Virus record (IMG/VR): IMGVR_UViG_3300022745_000029
Span: 1-64,000 of that record
From: a virus
Strand: one strand, 5' to 3'
DNA length: 64,000 nucleotides
In this document: positions 47,485-55,798 of the stretch, in pieces
Numbering within the stretch: the first letter of the stretch is position 1
Layout of the letters: the number at the start of each line of letters is the position of its first letter
Notes under the pieces: generated by a model
Database searches by the model: none
What the model was told of the DNA's origin: nothing
Seen by the model: the letters and a program-made list of their open reading frames with translations, nothing else
Translations under genes and position numbers: made by a program

Positions 47485-48112
47485 TGCCCGCGTCGGACGG
47501 GGCAGGGTGACGCGGCAGGTTGGGGCGCTTCCTCGGCTGGCGGCTCAGGCAGGTGCGGAACAGTTCAAGTGCTGCAGCCTCGTCGGCGTCCACGAGCTTC
47601 TTCGCCATCTTGTACGCCCCTGACGCCTCTTCCAGGGAGTCGTAGTTGCCAAGGCTGATCGTCTTGTTCTGCACCCGGATCTGCGCGTAGGGGTAGCCGC
47701 CGCGCGCGTGCATGTAGGCCCCACGCAAACCTGTCTTGTTGCACTTGTAGGGTGCGCTGCCGTTGCGGATGTTCTCGCCCTGCGCCACGTCCCTCAGGTT
47801 CTCCCAGCGGTTGTTCAGCTTGTCCCGGTCAATGTGGTCGATCTGACCCTTCGGCCATTCGCCGGTGGTGATCAGCCAGATCACCCGGTGTGCGGAGTAC
47901 GCACGCCCGTTCAGCGCGACCCGCAGGTATCCGAACCGGTCCACCGTGCCCGCCTCCCGGCGCCGGCCGCCAGCTAGGCGCCGGTACAGCACACCTGACG
48001 TGCGGTCGTACTCAAACGCCTCCCGCGCCTGGGCGGCAGTCATGTCTGAGTTGTAGTGCTTCCGCTGGTTTTCGGAAACAAGGCTCTGGCTGTTCTCGTT
48101 GTTATTGCTCAT
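47462..48112 (-). CDS. HNH endonuclease with AP2-type DNA-binding domain (216 aa)
   Basis: A probable homing nuclease. The HNH_3-like core is SAHRVIWLITTGEWPKGQID followed by HIDRDKLNNRWENLRDVAQG with the conserved His-Asn residues. A C-terminal AP2/ERF-like domain follows (NKTGLRGAYMHARGGYPYAQ, IRVQNKTISLGNYDSLEEAS). A basic tail ends the protein. It sits alone between the fibre genes and attP. Confidence 0.85.
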   Translation of the reverse strand: MSNNNENSQSLVSENQRKHYNSDMTAAQAREAFEYDRTSGVLYRRLAGGRRREAGTVDRFGYLRVALNGRAYSAHRVIWLITTGEWPKGQIDHIDRDKLNNRWENLRDVAQGENIRNGSAPYKCNKTGLRGAYMHARGGYPYAQIRVQNKTISLGNYDSLEEASGAYKMAKKLVDADEAAALELFRTCLSRQPRKRPNLPRHPAPSDAGTTPHAPA

Positions 48113-48199
48113 AAAGGCCTTTTTGGTAGCGCCGAAAGTAGCGCGTCACCATACTAGGCAATAAGCTATTGAAAGTAAACAGGAATGTGGGTCGTCAAT

Positions 48200-48248
48200 C
48201 CGTTTTGCAAATCCGTGTAGGTCGGTTCGACTCCGGCCCGCGCCTCCA
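48200..48248. other. attP: Phage attachment site: 3' half of a tRNA-Cys gene
   Basis: The sequence TTTTGCAAATCCG carries the GCA anticodon loop and is followed by a T-arm GTCGG-TTCGACT-CCGGC and the acceptor end CCGCGCCTCCA. It matches the last 48 bases of a bacterial tRNA-Cys. No 5' half exists upstream, so it is not a tRNA gene. Integration there restores the host tRNA. Upstream 48113-48199 is AT-rich and has no gene. Confidence 0.85.
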
Positions 48249-48279
48249 AAATCCCCAACAAAATCAACAACTTAGGTTC

Positions 48280-48293
48280 TGACGTTGTCGGGG
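48280..48293 (+). repeat. 14-bp repeat copy between attP and integrase
   Basis: Lies 31 bp after the tRNA-like core and 120 bp before the integrase ATG. Confidence 0.8.
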
Positions 48294-48309
48294 CCGAAGC
48301 CCTGAGGGG

Positions 48310-48330
48310 CCTCGTTTGGCCCTCGTTTGG
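48310..48330. repeat. Tandem CCTCGTTTGG sites near attP
   Basis: Two identical decamers at 48310-48319 and 48321-48330 are 11 bp apart, one helical turn. They could be arm-type sites for integrase or excisionase. Confidence 0.4.
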
Positions 48331-48365
48331 GCCTCAAAAGGTGTTGAATCAGTAGCATGCTACCG

Positions 48366-48395
48366 TTGCAACGGACCAGAAAGTCCGTGTATGCT
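48366..48395 (+). promoter_or_regulatory. Integrase promoter, leaderless start
   Basis: TTGCAA (48366-48371), 18 bases, TATGCT (48390-48395). The ATG at 48401 is only 5 bases beyond the -10 box. The palindrome CCGTTGCAACGG (48363-48374) covers the -35 box and may be an operator. Confidence 0.5.
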
Positions 48396-48400
48396 GGTGC

Positions 48401-49543
48401 ATGGCCACCAATATCCAACCCCGAGGCAGTCGATTTCAGCTGCGGGTGATCCACCCCCTGCTGCCCAAACCGCACTTTGCCACCTTCGAGTCCGAGCCAG
48501 AGGCGCGCGGCTACCGCGACCAGCTGATGGCGCTGCTGCAGCGCGGGGAGGTGCCGGCCAACCTGCTTGAGCCGGCGGCGCCTGACGGCAGTCCGCTGCT
48601 CACGAGCGTGGTGGACGACTACAAGCGGCTGTCCACGCCCAGCCCGTCTGACCTTGACATGCTGCACCTGGTGCACGCCGACGTGGAGCGCCTGGGCATG
48701 CGGCAGCTGGACTACGAGTGGGCCGAGAAGTACGTGCGACGCCTGAAAGTGGAGCAGAACCTGTCCCCGGGCTCCGTCAGAAAGCGCGTGGGCGTGCTGG
48801 CGCGCGCGGTCGACTGGTGGATCCGGCGCAACCACAAGCAGGGCACGGCGGCGGCTACCAACCCGCTACGCCTGCTGCCCAAGGGCTACAGCGTCTACAC
48901 GGCGGCCGAGGCGGCGGCCGTGGCTAAGAAGGGCGGCAAAGTTAAAAAGGACCGGGAGGTGGACCGCCGCCTGCTGCCCGAGGAAGAGGCCCGCGTGCGC
49001 GAGGCGCTGGCCGGCGTCAAGCGGCCCGACCGCGAGCGCGCTCTGGGCACCGACAAGTTCTTCATCAAGCTGTTCGAGCTGATCCTGGGCACCGGTATCC
49101 GCCTGAAGGAGGCCTACACCCTGCGCGCCGACCAGGTGGACCTTGCCAAGGGCGTGCTGCGGCTGTCCGGCTCCAAGGGCTGGCGGGGTGCGTCCAAGCC
49201 CCGCGTGGTGCCGCTGACCCCGGCGCTGCGCAGGGAGCTGAAGGACTTGCCAGAAGGGCTGGTGTTCCCGTACTGGGACGGGACGAAAGAAGGGGAGAAG
49301 AAGGCGACGTCGAAGCTGTCCGTCCGCTTCGGGACGTTGTTCGACTACGCGCAGGTCCCAGACATCACGGAACACGTGCTGCGCCACGAGGCGACATGCC
49401 GGTGGTTCGAGATGCGGGATGCGAAAGGGCGGTGGACGTTCTCGGAGATCGAGATCTGTCGAATCATGGGGTGGTCCTCCACCCGGATGGCGCTTCGATA
49501 CGCCTCTCTCCGGGGGGAGGACCTGTCGTCACGACTGGGGTGA
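48401..49543 (+). CDS. int: Tyrosine integrase
   Basis: It catalyses recombination between attP and the host tRNA-Cys gene. The 380-residue protein has a core-binding N-terminal half (DDYKRLSTPSPSDLDMLHLV), then the catalytic domain with R234 in GTGIRLKEAY, K259 in LSGSKGW, H325-x2-R328 in HVLRHE, W358 in MGWSS and nucleophile Y367 in MALRYASLRG. All family residues are present. The gene begins 150 bp from attP. There is no ribosome-binding site; the promoter implies a leaderless mRNA. Confidence 0.92.
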   Translation: MATNIQPRGSRFQLRVIHPLLPKPHFATFESEPEARGYRDQLMALLQRGEVPANLLEPAAPDGSPLLTSVVDDYKRLSTPSPSDLDMLHLVHADVERLGMRQLDYEWAEKYVRRLKVEQNLSPGSVRKRVGVLARAVDWWIRRNHKQGTAAATNPLRLLPKGYSVYTAAEAAAVAKKGGKVKKDREVDRRLLPEEEARVREALAGVKRPDRERALGTDKFFIKLFELILGTGIRLKEAYTLRADQVDLAKGVLRLSGSKGWRGASKPRVVPLTPALRRELKDLPEGLVFPYWDGTKEGEKKATSKLSVRFGTLFDYAQVPDITEHVLRHEATCRWFEMRDAKGRWTFSEIEICRIMGWSSTRMALRYASLRGEDLSSRLG

Positions 49544-49834
49544 GACCTTGACCGTGCGGGTGAAGTCCGCACGCCGCGGCATCGGGGCTCGTCCGAGGGA
49601 GCCCATGAAGCGGAAGTGCCCCGCCGTGACTTCCTGGCTGCGCCCTTCCTCCGGGCTAGGCTTCAAATTTGCCAGCGCCTGCTCTTCGAGCACCTTCATC
49701 AGGGCCGCGTACGGCACCCTCGGCGACCGGCCGTACCGCACGGACGGCAACTTGCCCGCCCTCACGGCGTCGGCCACCGTATCCTCGGAGCAGTCCAGCA
49801 GCTCCGCCACCTGCGCAAGGTTGAGCACGCTCAT
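49529..49834 (-). CDS. Excisionase/MerR-like HTH protein (101 aa)
   Basis: The N-terminal 55 residues are a winged helix: NLAQVAELLDCSEDTVADAV and AGKLPSVRYGRSPRVPYAAL, as in excisionases and small DNA-binding regulators. A basic tail follows. It converges on integrase with a 15-base overlap of the 3' ends. A recombination directionality role is likely. Confidence 0.7.
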   Translation of the reverse strand: MSVLNLAQVAELLDCSEDTVADAVRAGKLPSVRYGRSPRVPYAALMKVLEEQALANLKPSPEEGRSQEVTAGHFRFMGSLGRAPMPRRADFTRTVKVSPQS

Positions 49835-50058
49835 TTCAGCAGGCCCTCCTCACGCATTGCCCGCCGCACGTCACCGCGGAAGTTGGTGATGGCTCGCTGG
49901 TCGCTGGCGGTCAGCGCTGCGATGAACGCGCGCTGCACGCTGCGCCCGAAGTCGACCACCACCTTGAGGTGGTTGCCGCCGGTTTGGGTGATGCCCACGA
50001 CCTTGAGGCCCTCGGCCTCAACAACGCGGGCCAAGTCGCGCTTGGCCCGCAATGTCAT
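49831..50058 (-). CDS. Small unknown protein (75 aa)
   Basis: It has the pattern AEGLKVVGITQTGGNHLKVV, reminiscent of a small double-stranded RNA-binding-like (HicA-type) fold, then RAITNFRGDVRRAMREEGLL. The match is weak. It overlaps both neighbours by four bases. Confidence 0.55.
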   Translation of the reverse strand: MTLRAKRDLARVVEAEGLKVVGITQTGGNHLKVVVDFGRSVQRAFIAALTASDQRAITNFRGDVRRAMREEGLLK

Positions 50059-50345
50059 GTCGCTGCTCCGGCGGTGAACTGCACGTCGCCCACGGGTGTG
50101 CTGCTCGACGACCTGGACGCCTTCAGGTGCCGGCGGTAGGCTTTGAGCTGTTTCTTGAACTGGCGGATGCCAATCAGCTTCACAGCGGCGCGGCGCTGAC
50201 GCGCACCATGGCTGGCTCCGGCGCTCGTCAGCGTGCCCTTCAGCACCAGGCGGTTGTGCGCGCGGGAGAGTTTGCGGCGGTACTGGTATTCGTCGCGGGT
50301 TTCGCCTTCAAGGCGTTGGGGAACGTGGAGTGTTTCTTTTTTCAT
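50055..50345 (-). CDS. Basic unknown protein (96 aa)
   Basis: The sequence begins MKKETLHVPQRLEGETRDEY and is strongly basic in its second half (GARQRRAAVKLIGIRQFKKQ). It may bind nucleic acid. Function is unknown. Confidence 0.55.
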   Translation of the reverse strand: MKKETLHVPQRLEGETRDEYQYRRKLSRAHNRLVLKGTLTSAGASHGARQRRAAVKLIGIRQFKKQLKAYRRHLKASRSSSSTPVGDVQFTAGAAT

Positions 50346-50397
50346 TTTTGTTCTCGTTTCACTCGGGGGAAAGGGCGGGCCCGGAGGCCCGCCAACG

Positions 50398-50505
50398 TCA
50401 CTGACGGTGCTTCTGGACGAAGACACCAACCTTGTAGCCAATGAGCCCGCTGACAGCGCACAGGGTGGCCACGCCCAGCGCCAGCAGGGTGTTGATGGTG
50501 CTCAT
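50398..50505 (-). CDS. Small membrane peptide (35 aa)
   Basis: The frame MSTINTLLALGVATLCAVSG continues LIGYKVGVFVQKHRQ, one transmembrane helix with a basic tail. It is coupled to the lipoprotein gene upstream by a four-base overlap, so the two may act together. Confidence 0.55.
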   Translation of the reverse strand: MSTINTLLALGVATLCAVSGLIGYKVGVFVQKHRQ

Positions 50506-50912
50506 TTGGCGATGCGCGGGATCGGGAACGGCACCACGGCCGTGGGCTGGCAGTGGCCGTCCTGCGAGGCGAAAGGCTTGGCCTTGAACTCGGCGTCAGC
50601 TAGGCAGCCTGTGGCGGCCGACACGGTGCTGCACTTGAGCGCAACCCACTGCTTGCTGTCCGGCGAGAACAGCTTGAGCGTGGCCCAGCCGTCGCCCTGC
50701 GGGCAGTCGGGCATCTGGCTGGAGTCTCCGTTGGAGACGGCCTGCCAGTCCCGCACCGGCGGGTTTTCGGCGCGGTAGCGCTGGGCGTTGAACAGCGCGT
50801 TGTCGCGCGCAGTGGACTTGGCCTCCTCCAGGGTGGCGAAGGACACGTCCTGCTTGCAGCCAGCGAGGGCGGCAGCGGCGATGACGGCAAGGGTGATGAG
50901 GGTCTTTTTCAT
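50502..50912 (-). CDS. Lipoprotein (136 aa)
   Basis: A signal peptide MKKTLITLAVIAAAALAGC ends in the lipobox LAGC, so the mature protein would be lipid-anchored at Cys19. The rest is an alpha/beta domain with four further cysteines (PDCPQGDGW, LKCSTVSAATGC, DGHCQPT). Prophage lipoproteins near integrase often cause superinfection exclusion or change the host surface; this is an inference from context. Confidence 0.75.
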   Translation of the reverse strand: MKKTLITLAVIAAAALAGCKQDVSFATLEEAKSTARDNALFNAQRYRAENPPVRDWQAVSNGDSSQMPDCPQGDGWATLKLFSPDSKQWVALKCSTVSAATGCLADAEFKAKPFASQDGHCQPTAVVPFPIPRIAK

Positions 50913-50980
50913 TGTTGTTATTTCCTCTGGCCGGGATGGAACCCCGCAGGCTGGCCAGGCCTGTGGGGTGTTTTGATGTC

Positions 50981-51463
50981 TTACCCCGCCAGCTCCTGCT
51001 TGGTAAGCCGGCGGTCGGCGAATGCTTTGTTAATCCAGTGGGCCCTTGGGGTCTGCTCGTTGTACTCGGGCGTCAGGGCGTGCACCAGTGCTGCCTCTAA
51101 CTCGCCCTGTGCATCCGGACTGTTTACCCGGATGCACAGGGCATGGCTGTACAGTTTGTCCCTGTGCTCCCCAAGGCGCCTGGTGATGTTGCTGGTCCTC
51201 CCTACGTACACTACTGTCTCGCCCCGCAGCAGCAGGTACACCCCGGGGTAGGGGCCCGGGAGTCCCAGCCCTGTAATCACCATGCCCAGTAGCCTCCCCA
51301 ACTCCCGGGGCATCTCCGCCTCCACCCAGTCAAGGGCCTCGTATATTTCCCGTTCCCGGAGGGCTATGTCAGCCTGCCTCACGGCAATCCGGCCCTCCTG
51401 GATGTCAAGGTCTCGGCCCCTCTCCACCAGCTCGGCCTGCGTTGGCGCCTTGGTCTTTGCCAC
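50981..51463 (-). CDS. GIY-YIG endonuclease (160 aa)
   Basis: The nuclease core is PGVYLLLRGETVVYVGRTSN, giving G-V-Y and V-Y-V, followed by R in ITRRLGEHRDK and E in the helix AQGELEAALVHALTP. An N-terminal coiled coil (RQADIALREREIYEALDWVE) precedes it. Probable free-standing homing or DNA-processing enzyme. Confidence 0.8.
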   Translation of the reverse strand: MAKTKAPTQAELVERGRDLDIQEGRIAVRQADIALREREIYEALDWVEAEMPRELGRLLGMVITGLGLPGPYPGVYLLLRGETVVYVGRTSNITRRLGEHRDKLYSHALCIRVNSPDAQGELEAALVHALTPEYNEQTPRAHWINKAFADRRLTKQELAG

Positions 51464-51464
51464 C

Positions 51465-53594
51465 TCACCCCCCGATCGTCACAAGGTTGTCGGCCACGGT
51501 CTCGCTCAGGTCCTCATGGGTGATGAGGACGAGCTGCTGGAACCCGCAGCTCGACAGGAAGCCCAACATGTCGCTGGTGCGCGAGTCGGAGCACGCAGCG
51601 GCCGGCTCGTCCAGCAGCAGGAAGTTCGCCTGCGGCAGGAAGGTCTTGACCAGCGCTACTCGGATGGCAAGGCCCAGCAGGTCCAACGCACTGCCCGACA
51701 ACGTCGTCGCACTGTGCCCGTTGACCTTGAAGCCGTCAGTGTCCTTGGTCACCTCAGACTCTTCGCCGCGCAGCTCCGTGAGGTAGCTGCTGACGGTGGA
51801 CAGCACCAGGTTCCACAGGCGGTCGGCGATCAGAGGGCGGGCCGCGCGAACCTTGCGCAGCAGGGCGTTGTTGAACGTGAGCGTCTTCAACTCCTCGCGC
51901 CGCTGGTCCAGCACCTTGCGGGCGGACTCCAGCTGCGCCGCCGCTGCGGCGTAATCGCCCTCGACCTTGTCGATCTGGCGGGTCAGCTGGTGCACGGTGT
52001 CCCGGGCGGTGTCCAGCGCGCCGCGCGCCAGACCCAGGCGCTCTTTCTCCACGCTGACGCGCTCCTGCTGGATCGTCAGGTCGCCGGGGTCCCCCACCTC
52101 TTCCAGATGGAGTTCCGCCTGCTGCAGATCATGCTGAGCGGAGCTCAGCGCCGCCAGCGCCGCCGCGCGCGCCGCCTGGTTGGCGTCGTAATCCCGGCGG
52201 GCCTGCTGCAGGGCGCGGATCTGGTCCTGCAGACCGGCCACGTTCTCGGCCTCTGCCTCTGGGTTCGGTCCCACCCATTTCAGGTACAGCGGCACCTCGT
52301 CCTTGGCGATCTGCACAAGATCAGGGTGCGCAGCTACCATTTTGATAGCGGGCTGGCTGTCAGCGATGGATTTTTCGAGGCTGCCAAGGAGCGCCCGCTC
52401 GCTCGAAATGGTTTCCATGTCCTCGGCAATCGAGGCGTTCAAGGCGTCGATCTTTGCCAGGGTTTCGGCGTTGCGCGTGGCCACCTCGGGCACGTCGCTG
52501 AAGTCTTTGCCGCAGAACGTGCACGAGCCATGGTGCAGAGCCTGCTCGTGCAGCTTGACAGTGCCCCGATCGGTGGCGAGTTTGACCGTCAGGACCTGAA
52601 TCGACTGCTTCAGTTCCTTCACCCGCGTTTCCGCCTCCTGCAGCGTTGTCAGGGGACTCATCGCTATGGTGGGGGTCAGCAGCCACCCGACCTTGGCGTA
52701 GACCGCGCGCACCGCCTCGACGCCCTTGGCGGCTTCGATGCGCTGGCGCAGGCCGTCGCACTGCTCCTCGACGTTGCCGGGGTCGGCAAGCACCGGCAGG
52801 CCGTCCAGCTTGGCCTTGGCTGCGTCGTAGCGGCGCTCTGCTGCAGCCTGGGCGTCGTTGGCCGCGCGCCACTCAGCCTGTGCCACCTTGGCCGACGACA
52901 GGCTGACTTGGGCAGCCTCCAGCGTTGTCTGGAGCTCCCCCACAGCGCGCAGGCGGGCGTCCACGTCCAGCCGTGCGCCGGAAAGCTGCTGCAGGATCTC
53001 CGCCGTGTCCGGCTTCTCGATGCCTTCGAGCGACTCGACCGTCGCTTCGGCCGCCTTGATGGCCATCTCTGCACTGGCGGTGGAGCCAAGCGTCAGCTCC
53101 TCGGACATGCGCTCCAGCAGCTGGTCCAGCACCTCGAACTCGGCAAGGCGCTCGATCAAGGCGGTGGTCGCCTTGGTGCCCTCTTCCAGGGCCCCGCGGA
53201 TCTCGCCCTGGTTGGCGATGGGCAGGCGGGAGACCATGGCGGCGTCCATGCCCAGCAGGCGCGACAGGAAGTTGGTGACTTCGTTCTGGCCGGTGACCTT
53301 GCCGCCGTCGTAGTTCACCTCGGCGCCGCGCGGGGAGCGCGTCACCGTGTACACGACATGGTCGACGACCAGGTCCAGCTCGACCTTGAGCGTCTTGACG
53401 TCCTCGCCCCAGGTGACCAGCTCTTCGAGCGGGTCCTTGAGGGTCTTCACGCCGCTCAGGGCGTAGGCGATGGCTCGCAGCAGGGTGCTCTTGCCCTGCT
53501 CGTTCCCCCCTCGCAATGCCGTGAAGCCGCCGGAGAGGGTGACTTCGAGCGCGCGGTGGCGCTGGAAGTTCGTGAGTTTGATGCGATTAAGCAT
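51465..53594 (-). CDS. SbcC/Rad50-like recombination ATPase (709 aa)
   Basis: With its SbcD-like partner it forms a nuclease that processes DNA ends. The Walker A is RGGNEQGKSTLL (residues 28-39), a zinc-hook CTFC lies at C358-C361 between two long coiled coils, and the C-terminal region has the signature HSATTLSGSALDLLGLAI and Walker B NFLLLDEPAAAC. Size is typical of phage gp46-type versions. The gene is separated from the SbcD partner by thyX and a broken HNH gene. Confidence 0.9.
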   Translation of the reverse strand: MLNRIKLTNFQRHRALEVTLSGGFTALRGGNEQGKSTLLRAIAYALSGVKTLKDPLEELVTWGEDVKTLKVELDLVVDHVVYTVTRSPRGAEVNYDGGKVTGQNEVTNFLSRLLGMDAAMVSRLPIANQGEIRGALEEGTKATTALIERLAEFEVLDQLLERMSEELTLGSTASAEMAIKAAEATVESLEGIEKPDTAEILQQLSGARLDVDARLRAVGELQTTLEAAQVSLSSAKVAQAEWRAANDAQAAAERRYDAAKAKLDGLPVLADPGNVEEQCDGLRQRIEAAKGVEAVRAVYAKVGWLLTPTIAMSPLTTLQEAETRVKELKQSIQVLTVKLATDRGTVKLHEQALHHGSCTFCGKDFSDVPEVATRNAETLAKIDALNASIAEDMETISSERALLGSLEKSIADSQPAIKMVAAHPDLVQIAKDEVPLYLKWVGPNPEAEAENVAGLQDQIRALQQARRDYDANQAARAAALAALSSAQHDLQQAELHLEEVGDPGDLTIQQERVSVEKERLGLARGALDTARDTVHQLTRQIDKVEGDYAAAAAQLESARKVLDQRREELKTLTFNNALLRKVRAARPLIADRLWNLVLSTVSSYLTELRGEESEVTKDTDGFKVNGHSATTLSGSALDLLGLAIRVALVKTFLPQANFLLLDEPAAACSDSRTSDMLGFLSSCGFQQLVLITHEDLSETVADNLVTIGG

Positions 53595-54468
53595 AGGCCT
53601 CTTTCAATGTCGGGTACAGGTCACGCAGTGCCTGCGAATCCTCGAAAAGTTCGCGGAACTGCAGCCACCCACGGAAGTTGCGGCTGGGGGTGTAGTTCGT
53701 GATCAGTGGCGTGGCCTGGTGCTCGATGGGGCTCGCGTGCAGGGGTTCGCTCCCCACCAGACGCATGAACAGGTCAAGGTCCTTCTGGATGCTCGGGTTC
53801 TCGCCGTCGTGGGTGAGGTAGGACACCCGAGCACAGCGCGCGGCGCTGCAGGCGATCAGCACCCAGGCGGGCACTTTGGCGGCCTGCGAGTCGATGCGCT
53901 CCTGCAGGCTCACGTAGGGTAGGTGCCACGCGAAGATGTCGTCAAGTTCCCCGGTGCGCAGGCTCGGCGTGGACGCATCCATGGCTTTACGCATTGCCTT
54001 AGCCAGCAGCTGGAACTCGGGCAATGCTGCGCTGTGGTCGCGCAGGGCGAAGAAGCCGTCCCACTCGGTGGCAGTGACGATGGTCCGCATCCACTGGAAC
54101 GGCTCGAGCAGGCGGTTCGGAATAGACTTGTGAACCCCCAAGCTCATCAGGGCCTCGGCGAAGTAAGCCGCGTGCCCCGCCGCCCGCTGCCAGACCAGGC
54201 GGGCTTCCTCCCGCTTACTCGACCCGAGTTCCTCGCCCCCCTGCATCCCCGGCTGGTTTGTAGGCCACCGGCAGGGCTCTGCGGGGTTTTCCTCGACCTG
54301 GGCCAGCATCTTGCGCACCGGGATGGCCCGGGAAGACGCTGAGTTCCTTGACAGCACCCTGTGGGTCAGCAGCTCACCATGAAAGTACCTGTGATACTGG
54401 AGCTCCAGAGTCACAACACGGGCCCCGGCGGGGGACACCGAATCTTCTATTACGTTGGCTGAAATCAT
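53587..54468 (-). CDS. thyX: Flavin-dependent thymidylate synthase
   Basis: It makes dTMP from dUMP with FAD and methylene-tetrahydrofolate. The ThyX signature reads THRVLSRNSASSRAIP (residues 35-50). Supporting features are ARLVWQRAAGHAAYF-like helices and SPIEHQATPLITNY with the conserved His-Glu-Gln. Length 293, within the family range. It overlaps the SbcC start by eight bases and follows the broken HNH gene (ATGA). Confidence 0.9.
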   Translation of the reverse strand: MISANVIEDSVSPAGARVVTLELQYHRYFHGELLTHRVLSRNSASSRAIPVRKMLAQVEENPAEPCRWPTNQPGMQGGEELGSSKREEARLVWQRAAGHAAYFAEALMSLGVHKSIPNRLLEPFQWMRTIVTATEWDGFFALRDHSAALPEFQLLAKAMRKAMDASTPSLRTGELDDIFAWHLPYVSLQERIDSQAAKVPAWVLIACSAARCARVSYLTHDGENPSIQKDLDLFMRLVGSEPLHASPIEHQATPLITNYTPSRNFRGWLQFRELFEDSQALRDLYPTLKEAYA

Positions 54469-54713
54469 TTCATACTCCTGGCATATCGGGCCACGACCAG
54501 CAGCCCTTCGTTTTGTTTTCCCTCAGCGGGAGGATTCGCAGGTTCCCCTCCCAGTGAAGGCCGCAAACTAGGTGGACCCTGCCGGGCCCGAGGCCCTTTA
54601 AGGGCACTATGTGATCCACACTCATGGTGGTGCCTGTACGCAGGCTGATCGGCGTGCCCGTTTTTGCAGTCCTTCCCCGTAAAAACGAAATTTGCACGCT
54701 TCGCCCGGGTCAC
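54465..54713 (-). pseudogene. HNH endonuclease disrupted by a frame change
   Basis: The ATG at 54713 opens MTRAKRANFVFTGKDCKNGH, a zinc-type start. Downstream the HNH core MSVDHIVPLKG, then VCGLHWEGNLRILPLRENKT, is found in the frame one base over, ending at 54470. In the original frame the sequence is disordered and stops at 54465. A one-base indel near 54630 separates the halves. Confidence 0.6.
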
Positions 54714-55798
54714 TGCTTCTCTCCTACGAGGCCTTGGATGACCTTCTGTTCTTCGGGGTTGAGAAATTCCATGAGCAGGCCGATGACGTCGACCTTGCGG
54801 ATGTCTTCGACGGTGTCTGCCAGACCGTCCATGCCTTCGGCGGACTCGACCTTGACGGCATTGGTCACGACGAAGGAGCGGCTGCGCTGGCGGAATTTGG
54901 AAATCGCCTTGACGACGTTGGCGGACTCGGACAGGCCGGCGTCGCCGATGACACGGATGAACCCGCGGCCGTCTTCGGTCACGTCGTCCAGCTCACGCCA
55001 GTCGACCTCGGCGAACCACCCGTCGCCTTCGTCGTCGGGCGTCCAGGTCGGGATCAAGCTCGGCTCTTCGTCGCTCAGGAGCAGCGCGTACTTCTTGCCG
55101 TCGGCCTGCCCGTCGCCGTGGGCAAGGCAGTCGCTCACCGAGGTGGGGAACTGGTTGCCGACGATCAGCACCCGCCCACCCAGCGCGCGGCGCCCTTGGT
55201 GCTCGTGGCCCAGCACCATCGTGATGTCGCGGTCACGGAAGCCCTTGGCGACTTCACGGGTCAGTTCGAGTGAGTGGTCTTGCTGGCCAGCGAATGGGTT
55301 CGAAAAATTACAGTGCAGCAGCAAATACTTGGTGCCGTCGGGCACCCGGCCCAGCTCATGCTCGAAGATTTCCTGGTTGGGCATGTGGGGGATAACGTAG
55401 ACCCCGCCGTCCAGCGCCGTCGGCTTCGACACAAGCCGGAACCGCGCATGCTTCATCTCCAGCAGTGCGCCGATGAAGGCCACGGTGCCCAGCTTGGTGC
55501 TGTCCTTGCTCAGGTCATGGTTACCCAGAGCCCAGACAACGTCAATGTGGGGGAACTCGGTCATGAACTCGTCAGTGATCGAGTAGATCGCCAGCGCCTG
55601 ACTCAGCGCAATGCTGTAGGTGTCGGCCAAGTCGCCGTTGAAGATGATGCGCTGGGCGCCGTTTTCAGGCGCCAGGCGCAGCAGGCGGCGGTGCTGCTGC
55701 AGGGCGTATTCCCGCAGGTCGGCGGCGCTGGCCAGCGTGGTGCCGCCGGTGCGCTCCACGCCGAGGTGGTGGTCATTCAGTACGAGGGTTGGGGTCAT
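54710..55798 (-). CDS. SbcD-like metallophosphoesterase/nuclease (362 aa)
   Basis: The metallophosphoesterase motifs are in order: NDHHLGVER, IFNGDLADTY, ALGNHDLSK, LLLHCNF and GHEHQGRR. They bind two metal ions in Mre11/SbcD/gp47 nucleases. This is the expected partner of the SbcC-like protein. The C-terminal 130 residues include an acidic domain and a helical capping end. Confidence 0.87.
   Translation of the reverse strand: MTPTLVLNDHHLGVERTGGTTLASAADLREYALQQHRRLLRLAPENGAQRIIFNGDLADTYSIALSQALAIYSITDEFMTEFPHIDVVWALGNHDLSKDSTKLGTVAFIGALLEMKHARFRLVSKPTALDGGVYVIPHMPNQEIFEHELGRVPDGTKYLLLHCNFSNPFAGQQDHSLELTREVAKGFRDRDITMVLGHEHQGRRALGGRVLIVGNQFPTSVSDCLAHGDGQADGKKYALLLSDEEPSLIPTWTPDDEGDGWFAEVDWRELDDVTEDGRGFIRVIGDAGLSESANVVKAISKFRQRSRSFVVTNAVKVESAEGMDGLADTVEDIRKVDVIGLLMEFLNPEEQKVIQGLVGEKQ

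Noticed and set aside
48200-48248. A functional tRNA-Cys gene
   Set aside because: Only the 3' half is present; no 5' acceptor strand or D-arm upstream. It is better explained as attP.
51282-53702. An 806-codon open frame on the plus strand
   Set aside because: It is antisense to the SbcC-like gene, whose motifs are clear; long antisense frames are expected in GC-rich DNA.
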